From positions 79,230 to 143,229 of the forward strand of contig JADFDQ010000007.1 in NCBI GenBank assembly GCA_018262705.1: a stretch of 64,000 nucleotides of DNA, written 5' to 3'. Shown one piece after another: positions 44,545 to 54,511 of the stretch (the first letter of the stretch is position 1; each line of letters starts with the position of its first letter). Origin of the DNA: Xanthomonas sp. Its GTDB lineage: Bacteria > Pseudomonadota > Gammaproteobacteria > Xanthomonadales > Xanthomonadaceae. Made by a program: the position numbers and the translations under genes. The notes under the pieces are model-generated. The model saw only the letters and a list, made by a program, of their open reading frames with translations, searched no databases and was not told where the DNA came from.

Positions 44545-44804
44545 CGAGCAGAAATCCGTTTGGGGAAGAAGGGCTGCGCCGTGCGCGCCCAAACCGCAAT
44601 TGTACCGAACGCCGGCGTATGTCGCCGTTGATCCGGCTCACGCCGGGTCAAGCCGTTGCGTGCTTGAATCTGCGGGCGCGCCATCCGTGGCGTGCGGCAA
44701 CGCTGACCCGGTCTGCGTTGCCCGGGCCGACTGCCCGAAGGTACGCTGGGCGTTGACACCGCGCACGTTAGAATCGACAGCGAAATTTCTTGCGGGAGCC
44801 GTCC

Positions 44805-45512
44805 GTGACATCCAAGAGCAAGCTCTATCCCAGCGCCGCTGCCGCCCTCGACGGGCTGGTGGCCGACGGCCAGACCGTGGCGGTCGGCGGTTTTGGCCTG
44901 TGTGGCATCCCCGAGGCGCTGATCGCTGCGCTGCACGATTCCGGCGTCAAGGGGCTGACCGTGATTTCCAACAACGCCGGCGTCGATGGCTTCGGCCTCG
45001 GCCAGCTGCTGGGCACGCGCCAGATCAAGAAGATGATTTCCTCCTACGTCGGCGAGAACAAGGAATTCGAGCGCCAGTTCCTCGCCCACGAGCTGGAGTT
45101 GGAGTTCAATCCGCAGGGCACGCTGGCCGAGCGCCTGCGCGCCGGCGGCGCCGGAATTCCGGCCTTTTTCACCGCCACCGGCTACGGCACCGTGGTCGCC
45201 GAGGGCAAGGAAACCCGCGAGTTCAACGGCCGCATGTACGTCATGGAAACCGCGCTGACCGCCGATGTGGCGCTGGTCAAGGCGTGGAAGGCCGATCCGT
45301 CCGGCAATCTGGTGTTCCGCAAGACCGCGCGCAATTTCAATCCGGCCTGCGCGATGGCCGGCAAGACCTGCGTCGTCGAGGTCGAGGAGATGGTCGGGCT
45401 GGGCGACATCGAACCCGATCACGTCCATCTTCCGGGCATCTACGTGCAGCGGATCGTGGTCAACGCGAATCCCGAGAAGCGCATCGAGCAGCGCACCCTT
45501 CGCCCGGAGTGA
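44805..45512 (+). CDS. scoA: 3-oxoacid CoA-transferase, subunit A
   Basis: 235-residue subunit of succinyl-CoA:acetoacetate CoA-transferase. The CoA-binding signature [16 protein letters not shown] is near residue 25 and [15 protein letters not shown] lies mid-protein. GTG is the likely start, with GGGAG seven bases upstream; a TTG at 44790 is an alternative. It could activate acetoacetate released by fahA. Subunit B follows after a 147-bp gap that contains a palindromic repeat. Confidence 0.93.
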   Translation: MTSKSKLYPSAAAALDGLVADGQTVAVGGFGLCGIPEALIAALHDSGVKGLTVISNNAGVDGFGLGQLLGTRQIKKMISSYVGENKEFERQFLAHELELEFNPQGTLAERLRAGGAGIPAFFTATGYGTVVAEGKETREFNGRMYVMETALTADVALVKAWKADPSGNLVFRKTARNFNPACAMAGKTCVVEVEEMVGLGDIEPDHVHLPGIYVQRIVVNANPEKRIEQRTLRPE

Positions 45513-45519
45513 TGCTTTT

Positions 45520-45640
45520 CCTTCTCCCTCCGGGAGAAGGTGCCTGAAGCGCGGATGAGGGTTCGGCGAAGCCGCTGGAACCCGGATCCCGTCGCTTCTT
45601 CGAACCCTCACCCCAACTCCTCTTCCGGAGGGAGAGGGGC
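45520..45640. repeat. Palindromic repeat between scoA and scoB
   Basis: CCTTCTCCC-TCC-GGGAGAAGG (45520-45540), then GAGGGTTCG paired with CGAACCCTC, and a terminal CTTCCGGAGGGAGAGGGG. Nested inverted repeats of this type (CCCTCACCCC...GGGAGAGGGG) are common intergenic elements in Xanthomonadaceae and pseudomonads. Confidence 0.8.
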
Positions 45641-45659
45641 CAACAAGGAGCAGAGCAAC

Positions 45660-46286
45660 ATGGCATGGAACCGTGAACAGATGGCGCGCCGCGCCGCGCT
45701 GGAACTCACAGATGGCGCCTATGTAAACCTTGGCATCGGCTTGCCGACGATGGTCGCCAACTACCTGCCCGAAGGCGTGAACGTGTGGCTGCAGAGCGAG
45801 AACGGCTTGCTCGGCATCGGCCCGTTCCCGACCGAGGCCGAACTCGACGCCGACCTGATCAACGCCGGCAAGCAGACCGTCACCGCGCTGCCTGGCTCCA
45901 GCTTCTTCGGCAGCCACGACTCGTTCGCGATGATCCGCGGCGGCCATATCGACATCGCCATCCTCGGCGCGATGGAAGTGACCGACACCGGCGATCTGGC
46001 GAACTGGATGGTGCCCGGCAAGATGGTCAAGGGCATGGGCGGCGCGATGGATCTGGTGGCCGGCGTGCGCCGGGTGGTGGTGCTGATGGAGCACTGCACC
46101 AAGGACGGCACTCCAAAAATTCTGCCGCAATGCACCTTGCCGCTGACCGGCGTCGGCGTGGTCAGCCGCGTCATCACCGAGCTGGGCGTGTTCGACGTCA
46201 CGCCGGAAGGCTTGAAGTTGGTGGAACTGGCCGAAGGCGTCAGCCGTGAGGACGCAGCAGCCAAAACGGGGGTGCCGCTGCACTGA
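45660..46286 (+). CDS. scoB: 3-oxoacid CoA-transferase, subunit B
   Basis: 208-residue catalytic subunit. The Glu that carries the covalent CoA intermediate is in [14 protein letters not shown] near residue 46, and [16 protein letters not shown] is the conserved opening; the [14 protein letters not shown] and [10 protein letters not shown] segments follow. AAGGAG precedes the ATG. Pairs with ScoA. Confidence 0.95.
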   Translation: MAWNREQMARRAALELTDGAYVNLGIGLPTMVANYLPEGVNVWLQSENGLLGIGPFPTEAELDADLINAGKQTVTALPGSSFFGSHDSFAMIRGGHIDIAILGAMEVTDTGDLANWMVPGKMVKGMGGAMDLVAGVRRVVVLMEHCTKDGTPKILPQCTLPLTGVGVVSRVITELGVFDVTPEGLKLVELAEGVSREDAAAKTGVPLH

Positions 46287-46354
46287 GTGCGCAGCGCTTC
46301 GGGCCGGTTGCGCAAGTGATGGATGCCTGCTTCCGGGCTTGAATCAAACTTGGC

Positions 46355-46738
46355 TCAGCGCCGATAAACCCAGTGTCGCGACAGCAGGAAGCCCAGCCCG
46401 GCAGTCACTGCGTCTGCGGGTGGTTTCAACAACAGGGCGGTGCGTAAATCGAACGCGTGGGCAATCGCCGCGACCCAGAGCGTATTGATCGCGGTCTGCA
46501 GTCCCCAGGCCAATGCAAAGCGCCGCGCTGCACGCGGGCCGCTTTGATAAGCAGCGCCCGTGAACGTCCAGCGGCCATTGAGCCAGAAGCCGAACAGTGC
46601 GCCACTGACGCGGCCGACGACGTTGGCCGGAGCGATCGGCAGCAGCCACTGGCTGAGCGCAAGCACGACCGCGTATTCGACAATCCACTGCAAGAGGCCG
46701 CTGACTGTGTATCGCCCGAGGTGCCGTTTCAGCGTCAT
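46355..46738 (-). CDS. GtrA-like membrane protein
   Basis: 127 residues with four hydrophobic segments, the GtrA/DPMS-associated fold: YTVSGLLQWIVEYAVVLAL, NVVGRVSGALFGFWLNGRWTF, ALAWGLQTAINTLWVAAIAH, DAVTAGLGFLLSRHWVY. Such proteins are proposed to flip lipid-linked sugars for polysaccharide modification. Monocistronic, convergent with scoB. The start is the ATG before TLKRHLGRY. Confidence 0.85.
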   Translation of the reverse strand: MTLKRHLGRYTVSGLLQWIVEYAVVLALSQWLLPIAPANVVGRVSGALFGFWLNGRWTFTGAAYQSGPRAARRFALAWGLQTAINTLWVAAIAHAFDLRTALLLKPPADAVTAGLGFLLSRHWVYRR

Positions 46739-46772
46739 CGCGCCATTGTCGCCGAAGCGGAGGCCGCATCGG

Positions 46773-46778
46773 TAGAAT
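46773..46778 (+). promoter_or_regulatory. Candidate glmU -10 box
   Basis: TAGAAT 24 bases before the glmU ATG; AAGGAG at 46791-46796 is the ribosome-binding site. Confidence 0.45.
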
Positions 46779-46802
46779 CGCAGGTTCCTGAAGGAGCTTT
46801 GC

Positions 46803-48173
46803 ATGGATCGCCCGCTGCACGTCGTCATTCTGGCCGCCGGGGAAGGCAAGCGGATGCGCTCGGCGCTGCCCAAGGTGCTGCAGCGCATCGCCGGGCAGCC
46901 GATGCTCGCGCATGTGCTGGACGCGGCGCGGGCGCTGGCGCCGGCTGGAATCCATCTGGTGTACGGGCACGGGGGCGACGCGGTGCGTGCCGCCTTTGCC
47001 GATCATTTCGGCTTGCAGTGGGCGCAGCAGACGCAGCAGCTCGGGACCGGCCATGCGGTGCTGCAGGCGCTGCCGGGGGTCCCCGACGGCGCCCGCGTCC
47101 TCGTGCTTTACGGCGATGTGCCGCTGGTGACGCCGGAGACGTTGCGCACGTTGCTCGGCAGCACGCGCAGTCTGGCGGTTCTGGCTGCGGAGCTGGACGA
47201 CCCGACCGGGTACGGGCGAATCGTGCGCAATTCCGAGGGCCACGCGGCGGCCATCGTTGAACAACGCGACGCCGATGATCAACAGCGAAGGATCCGGCTG
47301 GTGAACACCGGAATGATCGCCGCCGATGCGGCTTCGCTGCGGCGCTGGCTGTCCGGCGTGCGTGCCGACAATGCCCAAAGCGAGATCTATCTGACCGACG
47401 TGTTCGCCGCCGCGGCACACGAGTTTGCGGCGGCGGAGATTGTCGTCATCGACGATCCGATCGAGGTCGAAGGTGCGAACGATCCGTGGCAGCTCGCGCA
47501 GCTCGAACGTGCGTATCAAACGCGGCAGGCCAAGGCGCTGTGCGCCGCCGGCGCGCGGCTGGCCGATCCGGCGCGACTGGACGTGCGCGGCAGCGTGAGC
47601 GTGGGCCGCGACGTCGAGATCGACGTCGATGTGGTGTTCGAGGGTGAAGTGACCTTGGGCGACGACGTGCGCATCGGGCCGTTCTGCCGGATCAAGGATT
47701 CGGTGATTGGCGCCGGCACCGAAGTGCGCGCCCATTGCGACATCGAGGGCGCCAATGTCGATGGCGCGGCGCATATTGGTCCCTTCGCGCGTCTGCGTCC
47801 GGGCACGGTGCTGGCCGATGGCGTGCACATCGGCAATTTCGTCGAAGCCAAGAACGCCACGCTGGGCCAAGGCAGCAAGGCGAACCATTTGAGTTATCTG
47901 GGCGATGCGGTGATCGGCAGCAAGGTCAATATTGGTGCCGGTACGATTACCTGCAATTACGACGGCGTGAACAAGTTCGCCACCACCATTGGCGATGACG
48001 TATTCATCGGTTCCAACAGCGCGCTGGTGGCACCGGTGACGGTGGGGGATGGGGCCACCATCGGTGCCGGCTCCACCATCAGCAAGGATGCACCACCGCA
48101 CAAGCTGACGGTAGCGCGCGCACGCCAAGTGACGCTGGATGGCTGGCATCGGCCGGTCAGGAAACCCGCATGA
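46803..48173 (+). CDS. glmU: Bifunctional GlmU (glucosamine-1-phosphate acetyltransferase / UDP-GlcNAc pyrophosphorylase)
   Basis: 456-residue trimeric enzyme forming UDP-GlcNAc for peptidoglycan and LPS. The N-terminal uridyltransferase has [30 protein letters not shown] and YGDVPLV; the left-handed beta-helix acetyltransferase shows repeated hexapeptides, [17 protein letters not shown] and [11 protein letters not shown]. GlmS, which provides its precursor, is at 56.2 kb. The stop overlaps the next gene start (ATGA). Confidence 0.97.
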   Translation: MDRPLHVVILAAGEGKRMRSALPKVLQRIAGQPMLAHVLDAARALAPAGIHLVYGHGGDAVRAAFADHFGLQWAQQTQQLGTGHAVLQALPGVPDGARVLVLYGDVPLVTPETLRTLLGSTRSLAVLAAELDDPTGYGRIVRNSEGHAAAIVEQRDADDQQRRIRLVNTGMIAADAASLRRWLSGVRADNAQSEIYLTDVFAAAAHEFAAAEIVVIDDPIEVEGANDPWQLAQLERAYQTRQAKALCAAGARLADPARLDVRGSVSVGRDVEIDVDVVFEGEVTLGDDVRIGPFCRIKDSVIGAGTEVRAHCDIEGANVDGAAHIGPFARLRPGTVLADGVHIGNFVEAKNATLGQGSKANHLSYLGDAVIGSKVNIGAGTITCNYDGVNKFATTIGDDVFIGSNSALVAPVTVGDGATIGAGSTISKDAPPHKLTVARARQVTLDGWHRPVRKPA

Positions 48174-48547
48174 ATCCGGCCCGGGTCAGGCGCGAAGCCG
48201 TGCGCACGCTGACCGACCTGCCCAATGTCGGGCCGTCGGTGGCCGCAGATCTGCGCGTGCTTGGCATTGAGCAGCCGCAACAGCTTGTGGGGCATGATGC
48301 GTGGGACATGTACACGGAGTTATGCGTCCTGACGCAGCAACAACATGACCCCTGCGTGATCGATGTGTTCCTGTCGCTCACCGATTTCATCCACGGCGGC
48401 GAGCCGCGACCCTGGTGGCATTACACCGCGCAGCGCAAGGCGCATCTCGGGGTGAAGGCCTTGGACTCGCCCAGAACCGCGCCTGCCGGGCGAATGGTCA
48501 ACCCGGCAGTACCATCGACACGCACAGCCCGCCGCCTTCGCGGTTGA
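48170..48547 (+). CDS. Cdd1-like helix-hairpin-helix protein
   Basis: 125 residues. The first 95 match the pathogenicity-locus Cdd1 / mitomycin-resistance-associated family: [28 protein letters not shown] (a helix-hairpin-helix) then [44 protein letters not shown]. The final 30 residues are unlike the family, and the last 50 bp overlap the convergent histidine-kinase gene, so the original stop may have been lost. Coupled to glmU by ATGA. Confidence 0.75.
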   Translation: MNPARVRREAVRTLTDLPNVGPSVAADLRVLGIEQPQQLVGHDAWDMYTELCVLTQQQHDPCVIDVFLSLTDFIHGGEPRPWWHYTAQRKAHLGVKALDSPRTAPAGRMVNPAVPSTRTARRLRG

Positions 48548-49808
48548 GCAGGGCGATGCGGCCGCCGTGGGCTTCGGCGATTTCACGGGTCAGTGCCAGT
48601 CCCAGTCCGGTGCCGTGGCGTTTGGTAGAATAGAACGGCAGCAGGGCGTTCGCCAGCACCGCATCGTTCATGCCGCTGCCGCGATCGAGCACGTCGATGC
48701 GCCAACCATCGGAAATGCGGCGCACCGACAGTCGCACCGCGTCGGGCGGTGAGCCGGATTCGTGCGCGTTTTTCAGCAAATTGATCAAAGCTTGTTCAAT
48801 TTGCGCGACATCGAAGCGGGCCACGCCGTCCTCCGGCTGAAGTGCATCGGTGAACCGCACTTGTGCGTGCAGCTGTGCGATGAAGCGGCGCCACGGCACC
48901 GGCTCTGCGTGTGGCGCGGGCAATTTGGCGAAGCGGGCGTAATCGCGAATGAAGCCTTCCAAATGGCGGGCGCGTTCTTCAATCGTGGCAAGCGCTGCGG
49001 GCAGGCGCTGGTATTGCTCGCGGCGCAGCAGCTCAGCACCCGAGTGCGCCAGCGAGGCGATCGGTGCCAGCGAGTTGTTGAGCTCGTGACTAATCACACG
49101 AATCACTTTCTTCCACGTTTGCACTTCCTGCCGGCGCAATTCGGCGGTGAGCTGGCGTAGCAATAGCAATTCATGCACACGGCCATTGAGGCGAAAGCTG
49201 CGGCGCGACAGATGATAAATGTCCTCGTCGTCTTCCTTGCCGACGGTGAACATGCCATCGCCGCCACGCGCAAAAGCGTCCTGCACGGCAGGGTCGGCAT
49301 GCGCCAAGATGTCATCGAAGTGATGGCCCTCCAGCCGTTTGCCTTCGCCCAGCAGTTTGCGTGCGGCAAGGTTACCCAGCACGATGCGTTGCGCGGGGTC
49401 GATCAGAATCATCGCAACCGGTGTGTTTTGCACCATGGTGTTGAGTAGCAATTCGCGTTGCACCAGCGCCAGCCGTTGCTCGCGCAGCGTATCGCCCAGC
49501 GCATTGTGCGCCGCAACCAAGTCGCCGAGATCGCCGCCGCTGTCCCAATGGATGCCGAAACTGAAGTCGCCGTCGCGGTAGCTGGCCACGGTGCCGGCCA
49601 AGGCGCGAAACAGCGCACGATTAGGGGCCAAGATTCGCTGAACTACCAATAGGCAAGCGGCACCAACCAACACGCAAGGCAGGCCAATAGCGGCCCAGGG
49701 TTGCCACCAATGCAGCAACTGCACACTGCTGACGGCAACCAAGATCACGGCCACGCACACCAGTGCGCTGAACTTGCTGGCAATGGTGAGTCTGCGAAGG
49801 GCTCGCAT
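48498..49808 (-). CDS. NtrY-like sensor histidine kinase
   Basis: 436 residues: two membrane helices near residues 12-60, a HAMP/PAS-type region, H-box with His241 in VIRVISHELNNSLAPIASLAHSG, N-box QALINLLKNAHESG, G1 LDRGSGMNDAV, and GTGLGLALTREIAEAHGG. The HELNN box and PAS are NtrY/NtrB-like. It follows the sigma-54 regulator by one base and closes the exporter operon; the two should form a phosphorelay controlling the operon. The signal is unknown, perhaps a peptide or envelope stress. Confidence 0.9.
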   Translation of the reverse strand: MRALRRLTIASKFSALVCVAVILVAVSSVQLLHWWQPWAAIGLPCVLVGAACLLVVQRILAPNRALFRALAGTVASYRDGDFSFGIHWDSGGDLGDLVAAHNALGDTLREQRLALVQRELLLNTMVQNTPVAMILIDPAQRIVLGNLAARKLLGEGKRLEGHHFDDILAHADPAVQDAFARGGDGMFTVGKEDDEDIYHLSRRSFRLNGRVHELLLLRQLTAELRRQEVQTWKKVIRVISHELNNSLAPIASLAHSGAELLRREQYQRLPAALATIEERARHLEGFIRDYARFAKLPAPHAEPVPWRRFIAQLHAQVRFTDALQPEDGVARFDVAQIEQALINLLKNAHESGSPPDAVRLSVRRISDGWRIDVLDRGSGMNDAVLANALLPFYSTKRHGTGLGLALTREIAEAHGGRIALLNREGGGLCVSMVLPG

Positions 49809-49809
49809 A

Positions 49810-51150
49810 TCAGTTGCGCGCAATACCAAGGCGGTCGAGTCTGCGATACAGGGCTTGGCGCGACATGCCGAGTTCTGCTGCAGCCTGCGCCAATACGCCA
49901 CCACAGCGTGTCAGGGAGGCTTCGATGCTGGCGCGGTCAGGCTCATCGCCGCTGTTGGCAGGCAGGGGCGTGGTTGCAGTGGGCAGCGCAAGATCAGGGG
50001 TTTCGATGCGCTCACCACGCGCCAGCAGCGCGGCGCGTTGCATCACATTGCGCAGCTCGCGCACATTGCCCGGCCAAGCGTGGCGTTGCAGTGTGCGTTC
50101 GGCGTCTTCACTCAAACGATTTCCGGCAGGCAAAAAGTGCTGCGCCAAAGGCAGAATGTCGCGCGGGCGCTGTGCCAATGGCAGCACGCGCAGTTCAATG
50201 CCGTTGAGGCGATAGAACAAGTCTTCGCGAAATTTTCCTTCGGCAATCAGCGCGGCAAGATCGGCATTGGTGGCGCTGACGATGCGCACCTTCACCGTGC
50301 GTTCGCGGTTGCTGCCAAGGCGTTCGAAACGGCCGGTTTCCAGTACGCGCAGCAACTTCACTTGCCCGGCCAGCGGCAAGGTGCCGATTTCATCCAAAAA
50401 TAGTGTGCCGCCATCCGCCGCTTCAAACTTGCCCTCGCGGGATTTGCTGGCGCCGGTGTAGGCACCGGCATCGGCACCAAACAATTCGGCTTCGATCAAT
50501 TCACTGGGCAATGCGCCGCAATTGAGGGCGACGAATGGCCCGGACTTCACCGCGCTGTTGAAGTGCAAGATTTCGGCATAGCGTTCTTTGCCGGCACCGT
50601 TGGGGCCGGTGATCAGCACGGGGATGTCGGCGCGCGCCACTTGGCAGGCAAGTGTCAACGCCGCTTCGCTGGCAGGGTCTGCATACACGGTGCCACGCAA
50701 ATCAAAATCGCGTTCGAGTGCGTTGCGGCGTTGGCGCTCGCTGCGATTGATTTGCACCAACTGCCGTCGGCTTTCGCCCAACTCCAGCAGGTTGTTGATG
50801 GTGGCCAGCAGCTTCATGTCGTCCCAGGGCTTGGCCAGATAGTCGGCGGCGCCGGCTTTGATCAACTCCACCGCCGCTTCCAGATGCGTCCATGCGGTGA
50901 GCAAAATCACCGGCAAATCCGGATGCGCTGCACGAATGTGTTGAAACAACGCCACGCCTTCTTCCCCCGAGGTGGTGTCGGCGTGGAAGTTCATGTCCTG
51001 AATCACCAGATCTATCTGTGTTTGCGCCAGTACCGCAAGACCGGCCTGCGGCGAGTCTGCATACACACTGCGAATATCGTGCAGTGACAGCAGCACCTCC
51101 AGCGCGGCGGCTACGGCAGCGTTGTCATCGATGATTAGGATGGTGGGCAT
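49810..51150 (-). CDS. NtrC-family sigma-54-dependent response regulator
   Basis: 446 residues: receiver domain (acidic pair DD 8-9, phospho-Asp52, Lys in YLAKPWDD), AAA+ domain with Walker A GPNGAGKERYA, sigma-54 contact loop GAYTGA (a variant of GAFTGA), Walker B GGTLFLDEIGTL, arginine-finger region REDLFYRLNGIELRVLPL, and a Fis-type HTH at the end (LAQAAAELGMSRQALYRRLDRLG). A sigma-54 promoter stands at the head of the same operon, so autoactivation is probable. Confidence 0.94.
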   Translation of the reverse strand: MPTILIIDDNAAVAAALEVLLSLHDIRSVYADSPQAGLAVLAQTQIDLVIQDMNFHADTTSGEEGVALFQHIRAAHPDLPVILLTAWTHLEAAVELIKAGAADYLAKPWDDMKLLATINNLLELGESRRQLVQINRSERQRRNALERDFDLRGTVYADPASEAALTLACQVARADIPVLITGPNGAGKERYAEILHFNSAVKSGPFVALNCGALPSELIEAELFGADAGAYTGASKSREGKFEAADGGTLFLDEIGTLPLAGQVKLLRVLETGRFERLGSNRERTVKVRIVSATNADLAALIAEGKFREDLFYRLNGIELRVLPLAQRPRDILPLAQHFLPAGNRLSEDAERTLQRHAWPGNVRELRNVMQRAALLARGERIETPDLALPTATTPLPANSGDEPDRASIEASLTRCGGVLAQAAAELGMSRQALYRRLDRLGIARN

Positions 51151-51173
51151 AGGTGGAAGTGTAGTGTGGACGC

Positions 51174-52424
51174 TTAGGCCGAGCGCGTGGCAATGGCCGG
51201 CGGCACCATCGCCGCACGCCGGGCGGGGCCCAGCACCGCAAGCTGGCCCAGCAGCCACAAGATCAACGCGCCGGCAGGCAAGTACAGCAATGGCAAGCGT
51301 GGCAGCTCGTATTTACTCATCAACAATTGGTTGAGGGCGAACGCCAGCAACAGGCCGATGGCGATGCCGAGGCTGGCGATCAGGAAGTTTTCCATCTGGA
51401 AATACCGCTGGATTTGTGTTCGGGTGGCACCCAGCGCGCGGCGGATGCCGATCTGGCGGGTGCGCTGCCCGACCCAGAAGCTGGTCAGGCCGACGATGCC
51501 GGCCGCGGTGACGGCAAGCAGGATCAGGCAGATCGCGCCCATCAAGAGGGCCATGCCGACATCGCCGCGATAGGCCTCCTGGCGCATCTGGGCGAAAGAC
51601 TTGACGCCGTCGTCGTCGATGACGCGCTGCGGATTGACCTTGTACAGGGCCGGAGACACCGCGCGCATGACCGCGTCCAACTGTCCGGGCTGGGTGCGGA
51701 TGGCATAGCGGCTGAACGTGGAGTTCAGGCGCATCGGGATCAGGGTGGAGTTGTAGGCGAACTCGTTCGCCCAGCTCGAGGTTCCGGGCGACTGCAAGCG
51801 CTCCATCACGCCGATGATGGTGGTGGGGATGCTGCTGCCGTTCATGTACATCGGCTTGCCGACCGCATTGCCTTGCGGATAGAGCTGGTTCGCCAGTTTC
51901 TGAGTGATGATGGCGATGGGCGTGTCGCGCTGGTCGCGAAACCCCATGTGTTCGATGTCAGCTGCCGTGAATGCGCGCCCGGCGACCAGCTTCAGCCCCA
52001 GCGTCGCCAGCGCCTGATCGTCGCCGAAGTAGTAGGTGGATCGGATGATGCCCTGCAGCCTGTCCCCGGGATGGGTGGAGACGCCGCCGTTCCAGGACGA
52101 GTTGGCCAGCGGCAGCGAGTTGATCGTGGCCGCCGATGCAACGCCGGGCAGGGCGCGCAGCGCGGCCAGGTCTTCCTGCAGCATGGCATCGAGCTTGTCG
52201 GCCGCGCCGGGGTCGGCATCGCCGGGCGCACCGACCCACATCTGGGTGACGGTCAGCAGATCGCTTTCGTCGAGGCCGGTGGGACGGTTCACCCGTTCCA
52301 CGCGCTGGCCGATGATGAAGATGGCGTTGCACACGATGGCCAGGGTCAGCGCGATCTGCAGCGCGATCAACGTCACGCCGGCCTTGTGCTTGCGCAGCGC
52401 GGAAATCATGGGATGCAGGGTCAT
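51174..52424 (-). CDS. MacB/FtsX-type ABC transporter permease (second)
   Basis: 416 residues: one N-terminal membrane helix (GVTLIALQIALTLAIVCNAIFI), a large periplasmic domain, then three C-terminal helices with FWVGQRTRQIGIRRALGATRTQIQRYF, the FtsX coupling motif. Probably forms a heterodimer with the permease encoded before it. These mechanotransmission exporters move peptides or lipoprotein-like cargo across the periplasm rather than through a membrane pore. Confidence 0.9.
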   Translation of the reverse strand: MTLHPMISALRKHKAGVTLIALQIALTLAIVCNAIFIIGQRVERVNRPTGLDESDLLTVTQMWVGAPGDADPGAADKLDAMLQEDLAALRALPGVASAATINSLPLANSSWNGGVSTHPGDRLQGIIRSTYYFGDDQALATLGLKLVAGRAFTAADIEHMGFRDQRDTPIAIITQKLANQLYPQGNAVGKPMYMNGSSIPTTIIGVMERLQSPGTSSWANEFAYNSTLIPMRLNSTFSRYAIRTQPGQLDAVMRAVSPALYKVNPQRVIDDDGVKSFAQMRQEAYRGDVGMALLMGAICLILLAVTAAGIVGLTSFWVGQRTRQIGIRRALGATRTQIQRYFQMENFLIASLGIAIGLLLAFALNQLLMSKYELPRLPLLYLPAGALILWLLGQLAVLGPARRAAMVPPAIATRSA

Positions 52425-52435
52425 GACATCATCCT

Positions 52436-53752
52436 TCAATTGGATTTGAGCTGCCACGCCGGCTGCACCTGTGCGGCGCGCCAGGTGGGATACAGGCCGG
52501 CCAGTACGGTGGCCGCAATCGAGACCAGCAGGGTCAGCGCCAGCAGCGGCAGATCCAGTCGTGCCAGCGGCGCGATCTCGGGCGGCATCACCCAGCCAAC
52601 GCCGGCCACGCCCAATGCGGTCAGCAGCACGCCGAGCACGCCGCCGGCGACGCCGATCGCGCCGGCTTCGATCAAGAACTGCTGGTAGATCTGCCGTTTG
52701 GGCGCACCGAGCGCGCGGCGAATGCCGATTTCGCCGCTGCGGCGAAGGAACTTGGCGAGCAGCAGGCCGATGGTGTTCACCAGACACACCAGCAGCAGGC
52801 CGAATGCGACGAGGAGCGACACCCGGGTGTCATCCGGAACCACATGCCGCGCCAACAGCCAGTCGTGCAGGTTGCGCAGGCGGTTGTTCGGCGGCCAACT
52901 GAATCGACCGGAGGCTTTCTGGGCAGCGGCATAGCTGTCCAGATAGCTGCGGTAGCTGGCAACCGCAGCGGCATCGTCGAGCTGCGCCATGTAGGCGATC
53001 CAGACGCATTCGGATTGCTGCAGGCCGACGAACCCGCTGCCGGTGGGCGTGGCGTTGCAGTTGGTGTTGCCCTGGTTTTCGATGCCGTTGGCAATGGCGG
53101 TGGTAAACGGCAGGAAAACGTCGTCTTGCTCCGAGTCGAAGCCGCCGCTGTTGACCACGTCGTAGAAGATCGGCTGCGGGTTCCATTGGGCCAGCACGCC
53201 GACGATGCGGTAGTTGCGCCCTTCGACGTTGAGGTCGCGGCCGACACCGACGTCGGTGCCGAACAGCTTTTCGCTCAGCCTGCGGCTGATCACGGCCACC
53301 GGCGCGCGGTTGGCGTCGTCGGCTGCAGTCCAGCCGTGGCCGTGCGCGAACGGCACGTCGAGCATCGGAAAGAATTCGTTGAAAATCGCACGTCCGCGCA
53401 CGTTGACCGGATGGCGGGACGCATCCGGCGGAACGATGGACGGCGCGATCTGGTAGATCGCCGATTGCAGCGTTGCCTTGTGGTCGCGCATCAGCGCGGT
53501 GGCATCGATGTAGCTCATCGCCGGCGGCGGCTCGTTATCGGAATTGCGGGCGTCGGGCTCCCAGCTGCCGATCTGCGGAACGAACAGCTGCGCCGATTTC
53601 CACGGAATCGGATCGCCGGAGACGGCGCGGAACACCGACCACGCGGTCATCGATGCGGCCACGCCGAAGGCGATCGTGAGCACCATCAGCGCGGTGATGG
53701 CGCGGTTGCGCTTGAAGCTGCGCAGGGCGAGGTTGAGGTAGTAGCCGAACAT
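52436..53752 (-). CDS. MacB/FtsX-type ABC transporter permease (first)
   Basis: 438 residues with the same architecture as its downstream partner: helix ITALMVLTIAFGVAASMTAW, periplasmic domain, then helices with KFLRRSGEIGIRRALGAPKRQIYQQFLIEAG. The periplasmic domain has two Cys (NTNCNATP and SECVW) that might form a disulfide. It starts ten bases after the ATPase stop, consistent with one transcript. Confidence 0.9.
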   Translation of the reverse strand: MFGYYLNLALRSFKRNRAITALMVLTIAFGVAASMTAWSVFRAVSGDPIPWKSAQLFVPQIGSWEPDARNSDNEPPPAMSYIDATALMRDHKATLQSAIYQIAPSIVPPDASRHPVNVRGRAIFNEFFPMLDVPFAHGHGWTAADDANRAPVAVISRRLSEKLFGTDVGVGRDLNVEGRNYRIVGVLAQWNPQPIFYDVVNSGGFDSEQDDVFLPFTTAIANGIENQGNTNCNATPTGSGFVGLQQSECVWIAYMAQLDDAAAVASYRSYLDSYAAAQKASGRFSWPPNNRLRNLHDWLLARHVVPDDTRVSLLVAFGLLLVCLVNTIGLLLAKFLRRSGEIGIRRALGAPKRQIYQQFLIEAGAIGVAGGVLGVLLTALGVAGVGWVMPPEIAPLARLDLPLLALTLLVSIAATVLAGLYPTWRAAQVQPAWQLKSN

Positions 53753-53762
53753 GGCGGTGCCC

Positions 53763-54488
53763 TCAGGCGGTGGCGGGGCTGGCGCTGTCGGTATGCAGCG
53801 AGCGTTGCAGGGCGGATGTGACAGACAAGTTGGTAGCCATGCCATCCACGATGTGCACATTGCGTTGCGCACGCGCCGCCAGTTCCGGGTCGTGGGTCAC
53901 CATCACAATCGTGGTGCCTTGTTCGTTGATGTCTTCCAGCAGCTCCAACACACTGCGCGCCATCTGCGAATCCAGGTTGCCGGTGGGCTCGTCGGCCAGC
54001 AATAGCTTGGGGCTGCCGGCCAGCGCGCGGGCAATGGCAGCGCGTTGCTGCTGGCCGCCTGACAGTTCCGCAGGGTAGTGCTTCATGCGCGAGCCGAGTC
54101 CGACCAGACCCAGCGCGTCTTCGATGCGCAGCTTGCGTTCGCTCGCCGGCTTGCCGCGGTAGCGCAGCGGTACGTCGCAATTGTCGAACAGGTTCAAATC
54201 GGGAATCAGGTTGAAGCTCTGGAAAATGAAACCGATTTTTTCATTGCGCAGTCGGCTGCGGGCGTTGTCGTTCAGGCCCTTCACGTTCACGCCATCAAGC
54301 GAGTATTCACCGCCGGTGAACTCTTCGAGCAGGCCGGCGATGTTGAGGAAGGTGGTCTTGCCCGAACCCGATGGCCCGGTGACGGCGACAAATTCGCCAT
54401 CGGCAACGTGCAGGTCGAGGGCGCGCAGGGCGTGGGTCTCGACCAGTTCGGTGCGGTACACCTTGGTGATTTGGCGCATGTCCAACAT
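53763..54488 (-). CDS. MacB/LolD-type ABC transporter ATPase
   Basis: 241 residues with Walker A TGPSGSGKTTFLN, Q-loop FIFQSFNLIPDL, signature LSGGQQQRAAIARAL, Walker B LLLADEPTGNLDS and H-loop MVTHDPELA; family-specific VETHALRALDLHVADGEFVAVTG. The ATPase partner of the two permeases downstream. It carries a short non-conserved C-terminal tail. Confidence 0.95.
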   Translation of the reverse strand: MLDMRQITKVYRTELVETHALRALDLHVADGEFVAVTGPSGSGKTTFLNIAGLLEEFTGGEYSLDGVNVKGLNDNARSRLRNEKIGFIFQSFNLIPDLNLFDNCDVPLRYRGKPASERKLRIEDALGLVGLGSRMKHYPAELSGGQQQRAAIARALAGSPKLLLADEPTGNLDSQMARSVLELLEDINEQGTTIVMVTHDPELAARAQRNVHIVDGMATNLSVTSALQRSLHTDSASPATA

Positions 54489-54511
54489 GGCGGGGGTCCT
54501 TGCGGTTAAGG

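Noticed and set aside
44541..46283. 580-codon minus-strand frame across scoA and scoB
   Set aside because: Antisense to two strong genes; composition typical of a GC-rich shadow.
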